64,000 nucleotides of DNA from NCBI RefSeq assembly GCF_001665605.1, contig NZ_LZSV01000009.1, positions 1 through 64,000 of the forward strand. The letters are read 5' to 3'. The notes under the pieces were generated by a model. The model ran no database searches. It was given only the letters and a program-made list of their open reading frames with translations, and was not told the origin of the DNA. The position numbers and the translations under genes were made by a program. Shown piece after piece: positions 44,259 through 53,748 of the stretch. Source of the stretch: Mycobacterium sp. 852014-50255_SCH5639931. GTDB taxonomy: Bacteria > Actinomycetota > Actinomycetes > Mycobacteriales > Mycobacteriaceae. Every line of letters begins with the position of its first letter. The stretch's first letter is position 1.

Positions 44259-45434
44259 TCAGCCACGGGGAAGACCGAGAACATGTTGCGCGATGATGTT
44301 GCGTTGAATTTCCGACGTTCCGCCCGCGATAGTGGCCGCGACACCCCGGGTATAACGCTCGAAACCGCTCGCGAAATACTCGTCATTGTTCATGTGCTGG
44401 TAGCGGCCGGTTAGGGGATGAAGCAGACCTTCGATCCCGGATGTCGACAGCACAACATCGGCGGCGCGACACTCGGCTTCAGAGCCCAGAAGTTTGAGTA
44501 ACGAGACCGACGATGTGTCGGTTTCGCCCCGCGCGGCCCGGGCCAAAGCGGCTGATCCCAATGCACGCAGGGCGTGATAATCGATGATCATCGACGCGTA
44601 CTGGTCCTGGCCGACCGGTGACTGAGGTTGACAATCGGCGATCAGGTTGTCGAGCCGATCGGCGAACAGCAACCACATCATGGTCCGCTCGTGGCCGAGC
44701 GAACCATTAGCCACTCGCCAACCCTGATTCAGCTCGCCGACAAGGTTTTTGGCCGGAACACGGACGTCGGTGAAGAAAACTTCGTTGAAGTCGAGATTGT
44801 CCGCGCTGGCGATGTCGCCGAAGGGCCGGCAAACCACGCCCTCGCTCTCGGTCGGAATCACCAGCGCTGAAATGCCCTTGTGCTTGGGTGCATCGGGGTC
44901 GGTACGCACGAAGGTCAGCAGGAAGTCGGCATCATGCGCCCCCGACGTCCACACCTTCTGGCCGGTGACGATGAAATCGTCGCCGTCGCGGACAGCGCGC
45001 GTCCGCAGGGAGGCAAGGTCAGAGCCGGCGTTGGGCTCGCTCATCCCCAGCGAGGCTGTCTTCTCGCCCCGCAGCACCGGGATGGCCCACTGCTGTTTCT
45101 GTTCCGGCGTACCGAACGAGATCAACGATGTCGCAACGATGTTGACGCCTTGCGGATTGAAGCTGTGGAAAATTCTGCGTCGGCACAGTTCGTCGAGATG
45201 GACGAATTGCTGTAGGACGGTGGCGTTGCGCCCGCCGAATTCGGGTGGCTGGGCGGGCAGCAGCCAACCCTGATCGAACAACAGGCGCTGCCAGTCCCTG
45301 GCCCATTGCGGCATGTGCGACACCGAGCGAGGCCGCTCCCGTGTGAGGGCTTCCGATGGGGTGTGCTCGTCGAGAAACGCGGCGAATTCGGCCCGAAAGG
45401 CTTCGACGTCGTCGTCAAATGTCAGCTGCACCAT
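44259..45434 (-). CDS. Acyl-CoA dehydrogenase, FadE type (large)
   Basis: 391 residues. Full acyl-CoA dehydrogenase: N-terminal helical domain, FAD/substrate strand segment SLGMSEPNAGSDLASLRTRA, FIVTGQKVWTSGAHDADFLLTFVRTD (residues about 145-170), and C-terminal GGTSEIQRNIIAQHVLGLPR. Overlaps the second, smaller dehydrogenase by 20 nt. Mycobacterial steroid side-chain dehydrogenases are often heterotetramers of two adjacent fadE products with one FAD site per pair; this pair has that look. Oxidises an acyl-CoA to the 2-enoyl-CoA. Confidence 0.9.
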   Translation of the reverse strand: MVQLTFDDDVEAFRAEFAAFLDEHTPSEALTRERPRSVSHMPQWARDWQRLLFDQGWLLPAQPPEFGGRNATVLQQFVHLDELCRRRIFHSFNPQGVNIVATSLISFGTPEQKQQWAIPVLRGEKTASLGMSEPNAGSDLASLRTRAVRDGDDFIVTGQKVWTSGAHDADFLLTFVRTDPDAPKHKGISALVIPTESEGVVCRPFGDIASADNLDFNEVFFTDVRVPAKNLVGELNQGWRVANGSLGHERTMMWLLFADRLDNLIADCQPQSPVGQDQYASMIIDYHALRALGSAALARAARGETDTSSVSLLKLLGSEAECRAADVVLSTSGIEGLLHPLTGRYQHMNNDEYFASGFERYTRGVAATIAGGTSEIQRNIIAQHVLGLPRG

Positions 45435-46413
45435 ACTCCTTCGCGACGAATGTGCGGTGCTCTTCGGCGCTGCCGAGCAACAGCTCGCCTGCTCGCGCGC
45501 GCTTGATGGCGAACTGCAGATCGTTTTCCCAGGTCAAGCCCATCGCGCCAAAGCACTGCATTCCGTGACGGACAACCCGCGACTGGGCTTCGCCCGCAGC
45601 GGCTTTCGCCATGCGGGCAAGCAGGCGGCGGCGGGGATCGTGGCCGGCAATGGTGAGCGCCGAGAAGTAGGCCAACGCGCGGGCTCGCTCGACCGCTACG
45701 TACATGTCGACGGCCTTATGCTGCAGCGCCTGGAAAGACCCGATCACAACCCCGAACTGCTCGCGCTGTTTGAGGTGATCCAGGGTGAGGTCGAGGATGC
45801 GTTGGCAAGCTCCGACAGTGGTGATCGCCATGGCGGTAAGCGCGACTTGAAGCGCCCGTTCGCGGTCACCAACGACACGGTCATCCTCAGCGACGCGCAC
45901 GCCGTCGAACCATAGGTCGGCGACATGCAGAACGGGATCGAACGTCGCCAGCCGGCGAGCAACCACCTGGCTGGCGTCGACGATGAACACCCCAGATGCG
46001 GTGGTAACCGCGAGCCGATCTACGCGATCACCGTCGAGGACGAACCGGGCCACGCCGTCGAGTAGCCACCCGTCACGCGCACGCCGTGTTGTGACTCCGT
46101 CCCAGACGGCCGTGCCGGAGCCCGCCGCGTCATACCGATCACCCACCAACGGAGCGAACTGCGTGAGGGACGCCAAGAAGGGCGTCGGATCGGTCACGCG
46201 ACCCAATTCTTCTAAGACGAGGATGAGTTCGATCAAATTGTCCGGATCGCTCAGTTCAGTCCAACCCTGATCCCGGTACCACAGCCAGAGGTCATCCGCG
46301 TTCGCGCGTCCTTCTGCGATCTGTCGAACCAGCGCCGGCGGACACTGTTTGTCTACCGCCTCCCGAACCGTATTGCGCCAAAAGCGCTGGTCGTCGTCGA
46401 GTTCAAGAAGCAC
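45415..46413 (-). CDS. Acyl-CoA dehydrogenase, FadE type (small partner)
   Basis: 332 residues from GTG 46413 (GGAG upstream); the frame opens at 46494 inside the promoter. Compared with its neighbour it is short and divergent: the N-terminal domain and middle strands are weak, and only HLKQREQFGVVIGSFQALQHKAVDMYVAVERARALAYFS (residues about 215-255) and ARMAKAAAGEAQSRVVRHGMQCFGAMGLTWEND match well. This fits the non-catalytic or FAD-sharing subunit of an alpha2beta2 dehydrogenase. First gene of the eight-gene minus-strand operon, 32 bp from a perfect palindrome. Confidence 0.87.
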   Translation of the reverse strand: MLLELDDDQRFWRNTVREAVDKQCPPALVRQIAEGRANADDLWLWYRDQGWTELSDPDNLIELILVLEELGRVTDPTPFLASLTQFAPLVGDRYDAAGSGTAVWDGVTTRRARDGWLLDGVARFVLDGDRVDRLAVTTASGVFIVDASQVVARRLATFDPVLHVADLWFDGVRVAEDDRVVGDRERALQVALTAMAITTVGACQRILDLTLDHLKQREQFGVVIGSFQALQHKAVDMYVAVERARALAYFSALTIAGHDPRRRLLARMAKAAAGEAQSRVVRHGMQCFGAMGLTWENDLQFAIKRARAGELLLGSAEEHRTFVAKEYGAADI

Positions 46414-46444
46414 GCACGCTCCGTCTCCGTTGAAGGGTTGCGAC

Positions 46445-46459
46445 GAGAATACTATTCTC
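46445..46459. promoter_or_regulatory. Perfect palindromic operator GAGAATACTATTCTC
   Basis: GAGAATA-C-TATTCTC is a perfect 15-bp palindrome in the 271-bp divergent region, 32 bp before the FadE operon. A TATAAT hexamer lies at 46499-46504 and TTGACA at 46488-46493 on the plus strand, though not at standard spacing to each other. Likely TetR-family binding site. Confidence 0.6.
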
Positions 46460-46684
46460 CTTAAATGAAAGTCAATGTTGGCGATGGTTGACAATCACTA
46501 TAATCAGATAGCAACATTCAGCATTGGCGGAGCACGTCGATGGTGGTTACCCCGGCCTTCGAGCATCGCCCACGTCGGCGATCGCACCGCGGTCGGTCAC
46601 GAAAGTCGCGCGAGCACCCGGCGCCCGACTGGGCGGCTCCGCCGGACATCGCGGCGGCCGCTACCACCGAACAGGAGAAGCATC

Positions 46685-47893
46685 ATGGCAAGGCAGCCGA
46701 GTTCGGCAGCAGACGAAGAGTCGCGCGTCGAGCTGGACGTGTCCGACGTCGACCACCGGGTCGGCAAGCCCATCGGTGGTGGACAGTTATGGGATCCGTG
46801 CAGTTCGTCGGATATTCGCCGCTGGGTCATGGCAATGGACTATCCGAACCCCTTGCATTGGGATGAGCAGTTCGCTCGCGACTCGGCTTTCGGCGGCCTC
46901 ATCGCTCCGCAGTCCATTGCGGTCGCGCTCGATTATGGGCACGGCGCGGCACCTGCCTGTGTCGGTCACATCCCGAACAGCCACTTGATCTTCGGCGGCG
47001 AGGAATGGTGGTTCTACGGCTGTCCGGTGCGCCCGGGCGATCAGCTTTTCCAGCAGCGGCGTTTTCACGACTACAAAGTGGTGGAGACGAAATTCGCTGG
47101 ACCGACGATGTTTTCGCGAGGGGACACCGTTCACAAGAACCAGCATGGGGTCTTGGTGGCGCGCGAACGGTCCACCGCAATTCGCTACCTCTACGAAGAG
47201 GCGACCAAGCGTGGAATGTTCGAAAGCCAGCTCGGGGAGATCAAGCGGTGGACGCAGTTGGAACTCGAGGAGATCGACCGAGTGCGCCGGGATTGGCTGG
47301 AATCCAATCGGGCCGGCGTTTCCCCACACTTCGATGAGGTCAAGGTGGGCGATACGTTGCCGCGCCGGGTCATCGGGCCGCACAGCATCGCCACTTTCAC
47401 CACCGAATACCGTGCGTTCGTCTTCAACACGTGGGGCTCGTTCTATTGGGTCACGCCCGAAGGTGTCGACGACCCATGGGTGTATCAGGATCCGGGCTTC
47501 GGGAAAGACTTCGCATTCGACGAGGAAGACGCGTTCATCGATCCGCGCAAGCGAGACGGCCTGTACCTCGGTCCGTCACGAGGCCACATCGATGCCGATC
47601 GCGCGAGCGAAGTGGGTATGGCCCGCGCCTACGGCTACGGCGCGACGATGGGGGCATGGTGCACCGACTACCTCGCCTACTGGGCAGGCCACAACGGAAT
47701 GGTGCACCACAGCAAAGCCGATTTTCGCGGCCCTGCCTTCGAAGGCGACGTGACGTACTTCGAGGGTGAGGTCATCGACAAGCAGTCCGAGTCGGCGTGG
47801 GGCATGCCTCTAGTTCAGGTGAAGGTGCACCTGAAGAACCAAAACGGCGAGGAACTCGTCAAGTGCACGGCCGAGATCGAATTGCCGTTCTGA
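46685..47893 (+). CDS. MaoC-like/FAS1-type double-hotdog dehydratase
   Basis: 402 residues from ATG 46685 with AGGAG upstream; frames opening at 46475 are noise. Two hotdog-type halves: the N-terminal half with AMDYPNPLHWDEQFARDSAFGGLIAPQSIAV (residues about 50-80), the hydratase-like N-H-x-D pattern with Asp and His for water addition, and a C-terminal half with YGYGATMGAWCTDYLAYWAGHNG and VKVHLKNQNGEELVKC. It would hydrate an enoyl-CoA, the step after FadE. Begins the plus-strand operon divergent from the FadE operon, followed by an acyl-CoA synthetase 16 nt later. Confidence 0.8.
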   Translation: MARQPSSAADEESRVELDVSDVDHRVGKPIGGGQLWDPCSSSDIRRWVMAMDYPNPLHWDEQFARDSAFGGLIAPQSIAVALDYGHGAAPACVGHIPNSHLIFGGEEWWFYGCPVRPGDQLFQQRRFHDYKVVETKFAGPTMFSRGDTVHKNQHGVLVARERSTAIRYLYEEATKRGMFESQLGEIKRWTQLELEEIDRVRRDWLESNRAGVSPHFDEVKVGDTLPRRVIGPHSIATFTTEYRAFVFNTWGSFYWVTPEGVDDPWVYQDPGFGKDFAFDEEDAFIDPRKRDGLYLGPSRGHIDADRASEVGMARAYGYGATMGAWCTDYLAYWAGHNGMVHHSKADFRGPAFEGDVTYFEGEVIDKQSESAWGMPLVQVKVHLKNQNGEELVKCTAEIELPF

Positions 47894-47909
47894 GCGACTC
47901 CGGCATTTG

Positions 47910-49625
47910 ATGACGACCAACATTGCACCGGCGCCGTCGATCTCAGCAGGTCCGCCGTTGAGCGAGGAGCCGGGGCTCGGGGCACTCACACTGCCCGGCT
48001 TCCTTCGCGAAGTCACATCGATGTACGGCGATCGTGAAGCCCTGGTATTCCACTCGGCGGACGGGGCTACCCGTTGGACGTACGACGAGCTGTGGGAGCG
48101 GGCCGTGCAAGTGGCGGCCGCCCTGCGAGCCAGTGGTGTCGGCAAAGACACCCGGGTGGGTCTGCTGATGACCAACCGTCCCGAGTGGTTGGCGGCGTTC
48201 TTCGGCATCTCGATGGCCGGCGGCGTTGCTGTGGCGCTGAGCACCTTTTCCACACCTGCCGAGCTCGAGTATCTGCTCACCGCATCGAATGTTGCGCTGT
48301 TGCTCTTCGAACGGCAGGTGCTGAAGACGGATTTCCTGGCGGTGTTGTCCGATCTCGTACCCGAACTGGGTCAAAGAACCTCCGCGCCATTGCAATCCGA
48401 GAAATTTCCGTTCCTTCGCGAGCTCGTGCTGGTTGGCCAGCCAGGCCCCGGTGCCGATGACTGGGCCACCTTCTTGGCCAGCGGCGCTCGACAGCCGCGT
48501 CAACTGGTCTTGGCAACGGCGGAGGCGGTGAACCTCAGCGATGCAGGAGCGTTGTTCTTCTCGTCGGGTTCGACGAGCAAGCCCAAGGGCATCCTCAATG
48601 CGCATCGCGGCATCACCATTCAGATGTGGCGTTTCCGAAGAGTGTGCGGCTTCGAACCGGGCGACAACATTCGATGCTGGTCGGCCAACGGATTTTTTTG
48701 GTCGGGCAATTTCGTCATGTCGCTAGGCGCGACGCTCGCTGCCGGCGGGTGCCTGGTGTTGCAACCGACGTTCGTCGCCGCCGAAGCGCTTGAGTTGATG
48801 GCATCCGAGCGGGTGAATTATCCATTCGCGTGGCCGCACCAGTGGGCCCAGATTGAGGCTGCGCCCAACTGGCACTCCGTCGATCTCAGCAGCATGAGAT
48901 TTGCCGACGTTAAGACGCCGGTCGCACGTCACCCAACGGTTTCCCACGAATGGCATCTGCCGGACCACGCCTACGGCAACACTGAAACGTTCACGATAAC
49001 AACTATTTTCGACGTCAACGCATCGCCAGAGCAGCATATCGACAGTTGGGGGGTCGCCCTTCCGGGCGTGACGTTGAAGGTCGTCGATCCCGTGACCGGC
49101 GACGTTGTCCCACGAGGTACGAGCGGCGAAATCTGTGTCAAGGGGCCGACCCTCATGCTCGGCTATATCGGGACGCCGCTTGATGAGACGCTCGACTCCG
49201 AAGGTTTCTTTCACACGGGTGACGGGGGGCACCTTGATGAGGCCGGGCGGCTGTTCTGGACGGGCCGGCTCACCGAGATCATCAAGACCGGCGGCGCGAA
49301 TGTCTCACCGCTGGAAGTCGACGAGATCCTGGCCCGGCACCCGGCCGTCAAGGTGGCCAAAACCGTTGGTGTCGGGCACGAGACGCTCGGCGAAGTCGTC
49401 GTGGCCTGCGTTGTGGCACATCAGGACTCGAGTATTGAGGCCGAGGAGATACGAACATTTCTCCGTGAGCACCTCGCAAGTTACAAGGTGCCGCGTCACG
49501 TACTGTTCTTCCACGATGACGACATCTCGCTGACCGGCAGTGACAAGGTGAGAGTCGGCAAGCTACGTGAACTGGCCGCGGCGAAACTTCAGTCGCAACA
49601 GCGATCAGCCCCCGTCGGAAGTTGA
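47910..49625 (+). CDS. AMP-forming acyl-CoA synthetase (cyclohexanecarboxylate-CoA-ligase-like)
   Basis: 571 residues from ATG 47910 (a TTG precedes it in frame). ANL motifs: LFFSSGSTSKPKGILNAHRG as the ATP loop, AYGNTETFTITTIF, FHTGDGGHLDEAGRLFWTGR and IIKTGGANVSP at the hinge. The C-terminal LTGSDKVRVGKLREL keeps a lysine for adenylation. Second synthetase of the region; the two probably act on different acids, for example the starting acid and a ring-cleavage product. Co-directional with the MaoC-like gene. Confidence 0.88.
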   Translation: MTTNIAPAPSISAGPPLSEEPGLGALTLPGFLREVTSMYGDREALVFHSADGATRWTYDELWERAVQVAAALRASGVGKDTRVGLLMTNRPEWLAAFFGISMAGGVAVALSTFSTPAELEYLLTASNVALLLFERQVLKTDFLAVLSDLVPELGQRTSAPLQSEKFPFLRELVLVGQPGPGADDWATFLASGARQPRQLVLATAEAVNLSDAGALFFSSGSTSKPKGILNAHRGITIQMWRFRRVCGFEPGDNIRCWSANGFFWSGNFVMSLGATLAAGGCLVLQPTFVAAEALELMASERVNYPFAWPHQWAQIEAAPNWHSVDLSSMRFADVKTPVARHPTVSHEWHLPDHAYGNTETFTITTIFDVNASPEQHIDSWGVALPGVTLKVVDPVTGDVVPRGTSGEICVKGPTLMLGYIGTPLDETLDSEGFFHTGDGGHLDEAGRLFWTGRLTEIIKTGGANVSPLEVDEILARHPAVKVAKTVGVGHETLGEVVVACVVAHQDSSIEAEEIRTFLREHLASYKVPRHVLFFHDDDISLTGSDKVRVGKLRELAAAKLQSQQRSAPVGS

Positions 49626-49681
49626 CGTCTCACCCCGATGCGATCAGCTCCCGGGCAGCTAGCCTTCGTCTGACGTCGCGG

Positions 49682-50362
49682 TCAAGGTGCGACCGCCTTT
49701 CGGCACCACGACCAGACGACGTCTTCCGTCAAGCCCGTTTCCCCGATACCGCCATGCAACGCGTTGTACTGCCCCAGGGAAGTCATCGTCGAACCCAGCA
49801 ACGACGTCAACTGCTTTACCGTAAGATCTTGGCGGATCAAGCCGGACCGCGAACACGTGGTCAGGATCTGCGTCAGCAACTGACGATGGGGTTCCCACAC
49901 TTTGGCGAACGCCTCAGGGTTCTCCAACTCCAGACTTAGGTTGTATATCAGCACCAAACGGCCGCCCACCTCCTGCGACGCTCCCGGCCGCGAAAGAACG
50001 GCGCGGCACCACGCCTCGAGTTGCGCCATGGGTCCGTCGGCAGCCTGCACCTGAACTCGTATCGCTTCGGTGTACTGCGCGGTCAGGTCTTCGTACAAGG
50101 CCAGCAGGAGTTCGTCCTTGCCGGCGAAATGTTGATAGAAGGTGCGAAGACTGAGATTGGCTCGATCGGCGAGAGCCTGGAGTGTGAAGTTGGCTTGGCC
50201 CGATTCCTGGACCAATTCCAACGCGGTCGCCATGAATTGCGTGCTGCGTTTCACCGCCAACGCGCGAGCTTCGCCGAGCCGACGCTCGATAGCTCGTTCC
50301 TGCCAGCCCTTTGCGGCATCTTTGGCCGCAGGCGTCTCTGCGGGCGGTTCGCCTGAAGTCAC
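49682..50362 (-). CDS. TetR-family regulator
   Basis: 226 residues from GTG 50362 with GAGAGGGG upstream; the longer frame to 50458 adds unrelated residues. Helix-turn-helix ANFTLQALADRANLSLRTFYQHFAGKDELLLALYED (about residues 52-88) in standard TetR form. The C-terminal domain has two Trp (EAWCRAVL, VVWSWCRKA). Convergent with the synthetase operon and divergent from the reductase gene. Candidate regulator of the catabolic operons, including the palindrome at 46445; this is inference. Confidence 0.85.
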   Translation of the reverse strand: MTSGEPPAETPAAKDAAKGWQERAIERRLGEARALAVKRSTQFMATALELVQESGQANFTLQALADRANLSLRTFYQHFAGKDELLLALYEDLTAQYTEAIRVQVQAADGPMAQLEAWCRAVLSRPGASQEVGGRLVLIYNLSLELENPEAFAKVWEPHRQLLTQILTTCSRSGLIRQDLTVKQLTSLLGSTMTSLGQYNALHGGIGETGLTEDVVWSWCRKAVAP

Positions 50363-50726
50363 GGTTGTTCCCCTCTCCAAGAAAACGCCATAGGGCCACC
50401 ATATTGGCACCGGCTCCGCGGTTACGACGGGACGCCACCGCGTCAGCCCGCCGCACACGGCCTGCCCGTCGGCCGAGTGAGAATCGCCCTCTCATTATCG
50501 GAAGCGTTACTGTCCCATTTTAGGATTGCGAATGTGCAGGAACCAAGTATTGACGTTACTCAAAATGTTAGGCTCGCGATGCTCGCGATCGTGCGTCCCT
50601 GCCGCGCCCGCCGAAATCGGCGCCGGATGGGGTGCGTCGTTGCTCGGGCCGGCGAAGGGGCGAGCTGCGCCGGAGAACCGCCCGGAGCGAACGATTGTCC
50701 TCACCGATCACCGATAAGGAGACGTA
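50363..50726. other. Intergenic region, tetR/reductase
   Basis: No gene is supported in 364 bases. A 9-bp tandem repeat GCTCGCGAT lies at 50572-50589. TTGACG occurs at 50550-50555 without a well-spaced -10. The AAGGAG at about 50716 is the ribosome site of the reductase. Confidence 0.4.
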
Positions 50727-50729
50727 GTG

Positions 50730-51737
50730 ATGAGTCACAACAGCATCTTTCAGGCGCTCATTGCGCGGAAGAACGAAGACCACATTGACACGGCGGTCGA
50801 AACGCTCGGCATGTCCGAGCTGCCGCCCGGCGAGGTTCTTGTGAAAGTGCATTATTCGAGCGTCAATTACAAGGACGCCTTGGCGCTAACGCCGAACGGC
50901 GGGGTGGTACGCAATTATCCGATCGTGCCCGGCATCGATCTCACCGGTGAGGTAGTGGAATCGGATTCAGACGACTTCTCCGTGGGTGAGCTGGTGTTGG
51001 CTCACGGCTATGAGATCGGTACGGGCAGGCATGGGGGCTACGCCGAATACGCGCGGATTCCCGCCGACTGGGTGGTCAAACTCGGGTCACTCAGTCCGCA
51101 CGAGGGTGCTGCCATCGGCACCGCCGGCTTCACCGCCGCCATGAGCGTGGCCGCCCTGCAGCGGTATGGGGTCAGGCCCGATGACGGGCCTGTGGTGGTG
51201 ACAGGCGCGACCGGTGGCGTCGGATCGGTCAGCATCGACCTGCTGAGCGCAGCGGGCTACCACGTCGTGGCGTCGACCGGCAAGCCCGGTGCCGCTGACC
51301 GACTCAGAGCGCTGGGTGCAGCCGAAGTCATCGGACGGCTGCCCGAAGACCCTGATGCGAAGCCGCGGCCGTTGGGCAAGACCCGCTGGGCCGGAGCGGT
51401 CGATTGCGTCGGAGGCGCTACCCTCGCGGACGTTCTCAGCACCGTGCGGTACGGCGGTGCCGTTGCTGCCAGCGGGTTGACGGGAGGCGCGGGTCTTAAG
51501 ACCACGGTCATGCCGTTCATCCTGCGCGGAGTGGCATTGCTGGGCATCGACTCCGTGCAATTGCCCATCGGCGCCCGCCGCGAATTGTGGGATCAGTTGG
51601 GAGGATCGAGCAAGCCGCGGTATCTGTCCGACGTCGTGCACGACGTCCCTGTCAAGGATGTGATCGAGGTGCTCGACCAGGTACGCGCCGGGAAGTTTTC
51701 GGGCCGCGCGGTAGTACATATCAAGGAAGGCTTCTAG
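50730..51737 (+). CDS. AcuI-like acrylyl-CoA reductase/quinone oxidoreductase (MDR)
   Basis: About 335 residues from ATG 50730; GTG 50727 directly before it is an equally good start (AAGGAG five bases upstream). Zinc-less medium-chain reductase: VHYSSVNYKDALALT, VPGIDLTGEV, and NADPH motif VVVTGATGGVGSVSIDLL. These features match YhdH/AcuI, which reduces acrylyl-CoA or related enoyl-CoAs with NADPH. Plausible last reductive step for a short enoyl-CoA from the degradation pathway. Single gene with its own promoter region. Confidence 0.85.
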   Translation: MSHNSIFQALIARKNEDHIDTAVETLGMSELPPGEVLVKVHYSSVNYKDALALTPNGGVVRNYPIVPGIDLTGEVVESDSDDFSVGELVLAHGYEIGTGRHGGYAEYARIPADWVVKLGSLSPHEGAAIGTAGFTAAMSVAALQRYGVRPDDGPVVVTGATGGVGSVSIDLLSAAGYHVVASTGKPGAADRLRALGAAEVIGRLPEDPDAKPRPLGKTRWAGAVDCVGGATLADVLSTVRYGGAVAASGLTGGAGLKTTVMPFILRGVALLGIDSVQLPIGARRELWDQLGGSSKPRYLSDVVHDVPVKDVIEVLDQVRAGKFSGRAVVHIKEGF

Positions 51738-51807
51738 TCGACGAAGCTCTCCCGAGCTGCGCGACCGTGTGGCGCGTCCTCACGGCGGACACTGTGGCGG
51801 TCTGACG

Positions 51808-51999
51808 TCAAGCACTCGTCGCCCCATCCCCCCAGGACCGCAGTGACGAGGGAAGCTCATCCTCGGGGCCCATCCAAGACGGATCACCCCGCGGCGTGGT
51901 CATCCATCCCACCTCGTTCACGGCTGCTACCAGAAGCGCGGCGAACTCGTCGCGTACGAGGGGATGTTGTGCAGTCGCAACAGCGCTAGGCGGCAACAG
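51808..51999 (-). pseudogene. Fragment of LCMT-like SAM methyltransferase (N-terminal)
   Basis: Right after the MFS stop the same strand encodes ATAQHPLVRDEFAALLVAAVNEVGW and DPSWMGPEDE (given here as positions 51850-51990), matching TAQDDPLIHDEFAAVLVAAADEPGW and DLSWMGAEDD of the methyltransferase at 26710-27627. The first ~18 residues and everything beyond residue ~65 are missing. A truncated relic of a paralogue. Confidence 0.7.
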
Positions 52000-53748
52000 C
52001 TAACGCTGTTGCTCCGAGATTGTTGGTACGTCCCGGCTTTCGCGCGCATCCCCAGTTGATGCGTCGGATGGGTTGTTGTCGGCCATGGGGTTCTGAGCTC
52101 GGTTGGTTGTGAAGCGCCGGACGATTCGCAATTGTCGCCCCTCGCGTCCGGGTCCCCAGATGGCAACGGCGGCAGCAGAAATCAATACGACCAAGCCCAG
52201 CATCAGTAGAGATGAGTGCATCGCGAGCATGAAGGCGTCTTTCGCGTGCCTGGACAAATCGCGTCCTTGCGGTCCCAGACGGTCGGCGATCGTCAGCGCT
52301 TGTGCAAGCGAACCGAGAGCCGGTTCCCTGATCGTCGGTGGCAGAATCGCGACGTTAGAGACGAGTGCGTGGCTGTATCCCGCAGCGAGGATTGATCCGG
52401 CGAGGGCAATGCCCAGCGCACCGCCAATCTCCCTCGTCGTGTCGTTGATTGCAGAGGCTACGCCTTGCTTACCTAACGGGACCGATCCTGTTATGGCGGT
52501 GGTTGAGGGCGCATTGCAAATGCCCATGCCGGTGCTGAGGACGAACATCGGCCATGCCAGGTCAAAGTACGTCGAGTCGACATTGAGCAGGCGCATGCAT
52601 AAGAGTCCTGCTGCCAGTATCGCGAGTCCCGCTGCTACGGAAATACGTAACCCTAGGCGGGGTAGGTACCACTGGGTGAGCGCGGCACAGACGAGGAGCG
52701 GGATCGCCAGGGGGCATAGCGCCATAGCGGTTTGCAGTGGGCTGTAACCCATCACGAGTTGCATGTACTGCATGATCAAAAAGAAGAACCCGAAAATAGC
52801 GAAGAACAAGGTTGTCATGCTGATGGAGCCGGTCAGCATGTCAGGTCTTCTGAATACACGGATGTCAAGCAGTGGATGCTTGCGGCGCAGTTCGACTAAA
52901 CCGAAGAAGACGGCGAGCAGGATTCCACCGGCGAGGCAGCCATACACACTGGGGTTGCTCCATCCGCGAAGGGGAGCCTCGATAACGCCGAAGACGAAGA
53001 CTGCTACCGCTGAACCGATAAGCAGGGCGCCCAACCAGTCGACAGGGGTTGCCTCCGGATCCTTCGAAGACGGGATGGTGAGGGCGAAGGCGAACAGCAG
53101 AGCGGCTGCTCCGACGAATGCCCAGAAGATGATCTGCCACGGACCGAACTGCGTGAGTATCGCGGTCCCCATGAAGCCGACTATCGCACTCGACGCGCAC
53201 ACGCCGGCCCAGATGCCAATTGCCTTATTGCGCTCTTCCTCCGGATAAGCCGCAGTCAGCAACGAGAGGGTAGCGGGCAGTATGGCTGCCGCGCCTACTC
53301 CTGTGGCACCGCGCGCAATGATGAGGGATGTTGGGCTGCCGAAATAGAGGGGCGCCAGCGATGCGGAGGCGAAGATGACGAGTCCGATCAGGAGAACCGT
53401 GCGCCTCCCGTACCGATCCCCCAATGCGCCGGCAGGCAGCAGCAGGCAGGCCATCACCAGCGTGTAACCGTCGACTATCCACGTCAATTGCGATTGCGTC
53501 GCAAGGGTTTCCTTCGCGATAGCGCCCAACGCGGCGTTCAGCGCCACCATCGACGAAATGACCAGTAGTACGCCCATCGAACAGACCACGAGAAGCCAGA
53601 TTCTGGCACGTCCCGACATCAGGTTTGTCTCGGTGCGCCCAGAGTCGGCGATTGTTTTCGACACTTCCTCGTCAACCTCGTTGATCGTCGCGTTCCGCGT
53701 TCTGCGTTCCGTCGATACTCGGCCCGGTACCCGTCGCCCTTCAGTCAC
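52000..53748 (-). CDS. MFS drug exporter, DHA2 (14-helix) family
   Basis: 582 residues from GTG 53748, or about 539 from ATG 53619 just before the first helix. Fourteen hydrophobic segments; QLTWIVDGYTLVMACLLLPAGALGDRYGRR is the DHA2 helix 1-3 region with motif A (GDRYGRR), and GPWQIIFWAFVGAAAL fits motif C surroundings. EmrB/QacA-like proton-driven export of hydrophobic compounds. It stands exactly between fragments of an LEH-like and a methyltransferase gene. Probably regulated by the neighbouring tandem TetR. Confidence 0.88.
   Translation of the reverse strand: MTEGRRVPGRVSTERRTRNATINEVDEEVSKTIADSGRTETNLMSGRARIWLLVVCSMGVLLVISSMVALNAALGAIAKETLATQSQLTWIVDGYTLVMACLLLPAGALGDRYGRRTVLLIGLVIFASASLAPLYFGSPTSLIIARGATGVGAAAILPATLSLLTAAYPEEERNKAIGIWAGVCASSAIVGFMGTAILTQFGPWQIIFWAFVGAAALLFAFALTIPSSKDPEATPVDWLGALLIGSAVAVFVFGVIEAPLRGWSNPSVYGCLAGGILLAVFFGLVELRRKHPLLDIRVFRRPDMLTGSISMTTLFFAIFGFFFLIMQYMQLVMGYSPLQTAMALCPLAIPLLVCAALTQWYLPRLGLRISVAAGLAILAAGLLCMRLLNVDSTYFDLAWPMFVLSTGMGICNAPSTTAITGSVPLGKQGVASAINDTTREIGGALGIALAGSILAAGYSHALVSNVAILPPTIREPALGSLAQALTIADRLGPQGRDLSRHAKDAFMLAMHSSLLMLGLVVLISAAAVAIWGPGREGRQLRIVRRFTTNRAQNPMADNNPSDASTGDARESRDVPTISEQQR

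Noticed and set aside
50546..50560. AGTA-7-TACT as an operator for the 49682 TetR
   Set aside because: Arms of only four bases and no match to the palindrome at 46445; chance is a sufficient explanation.
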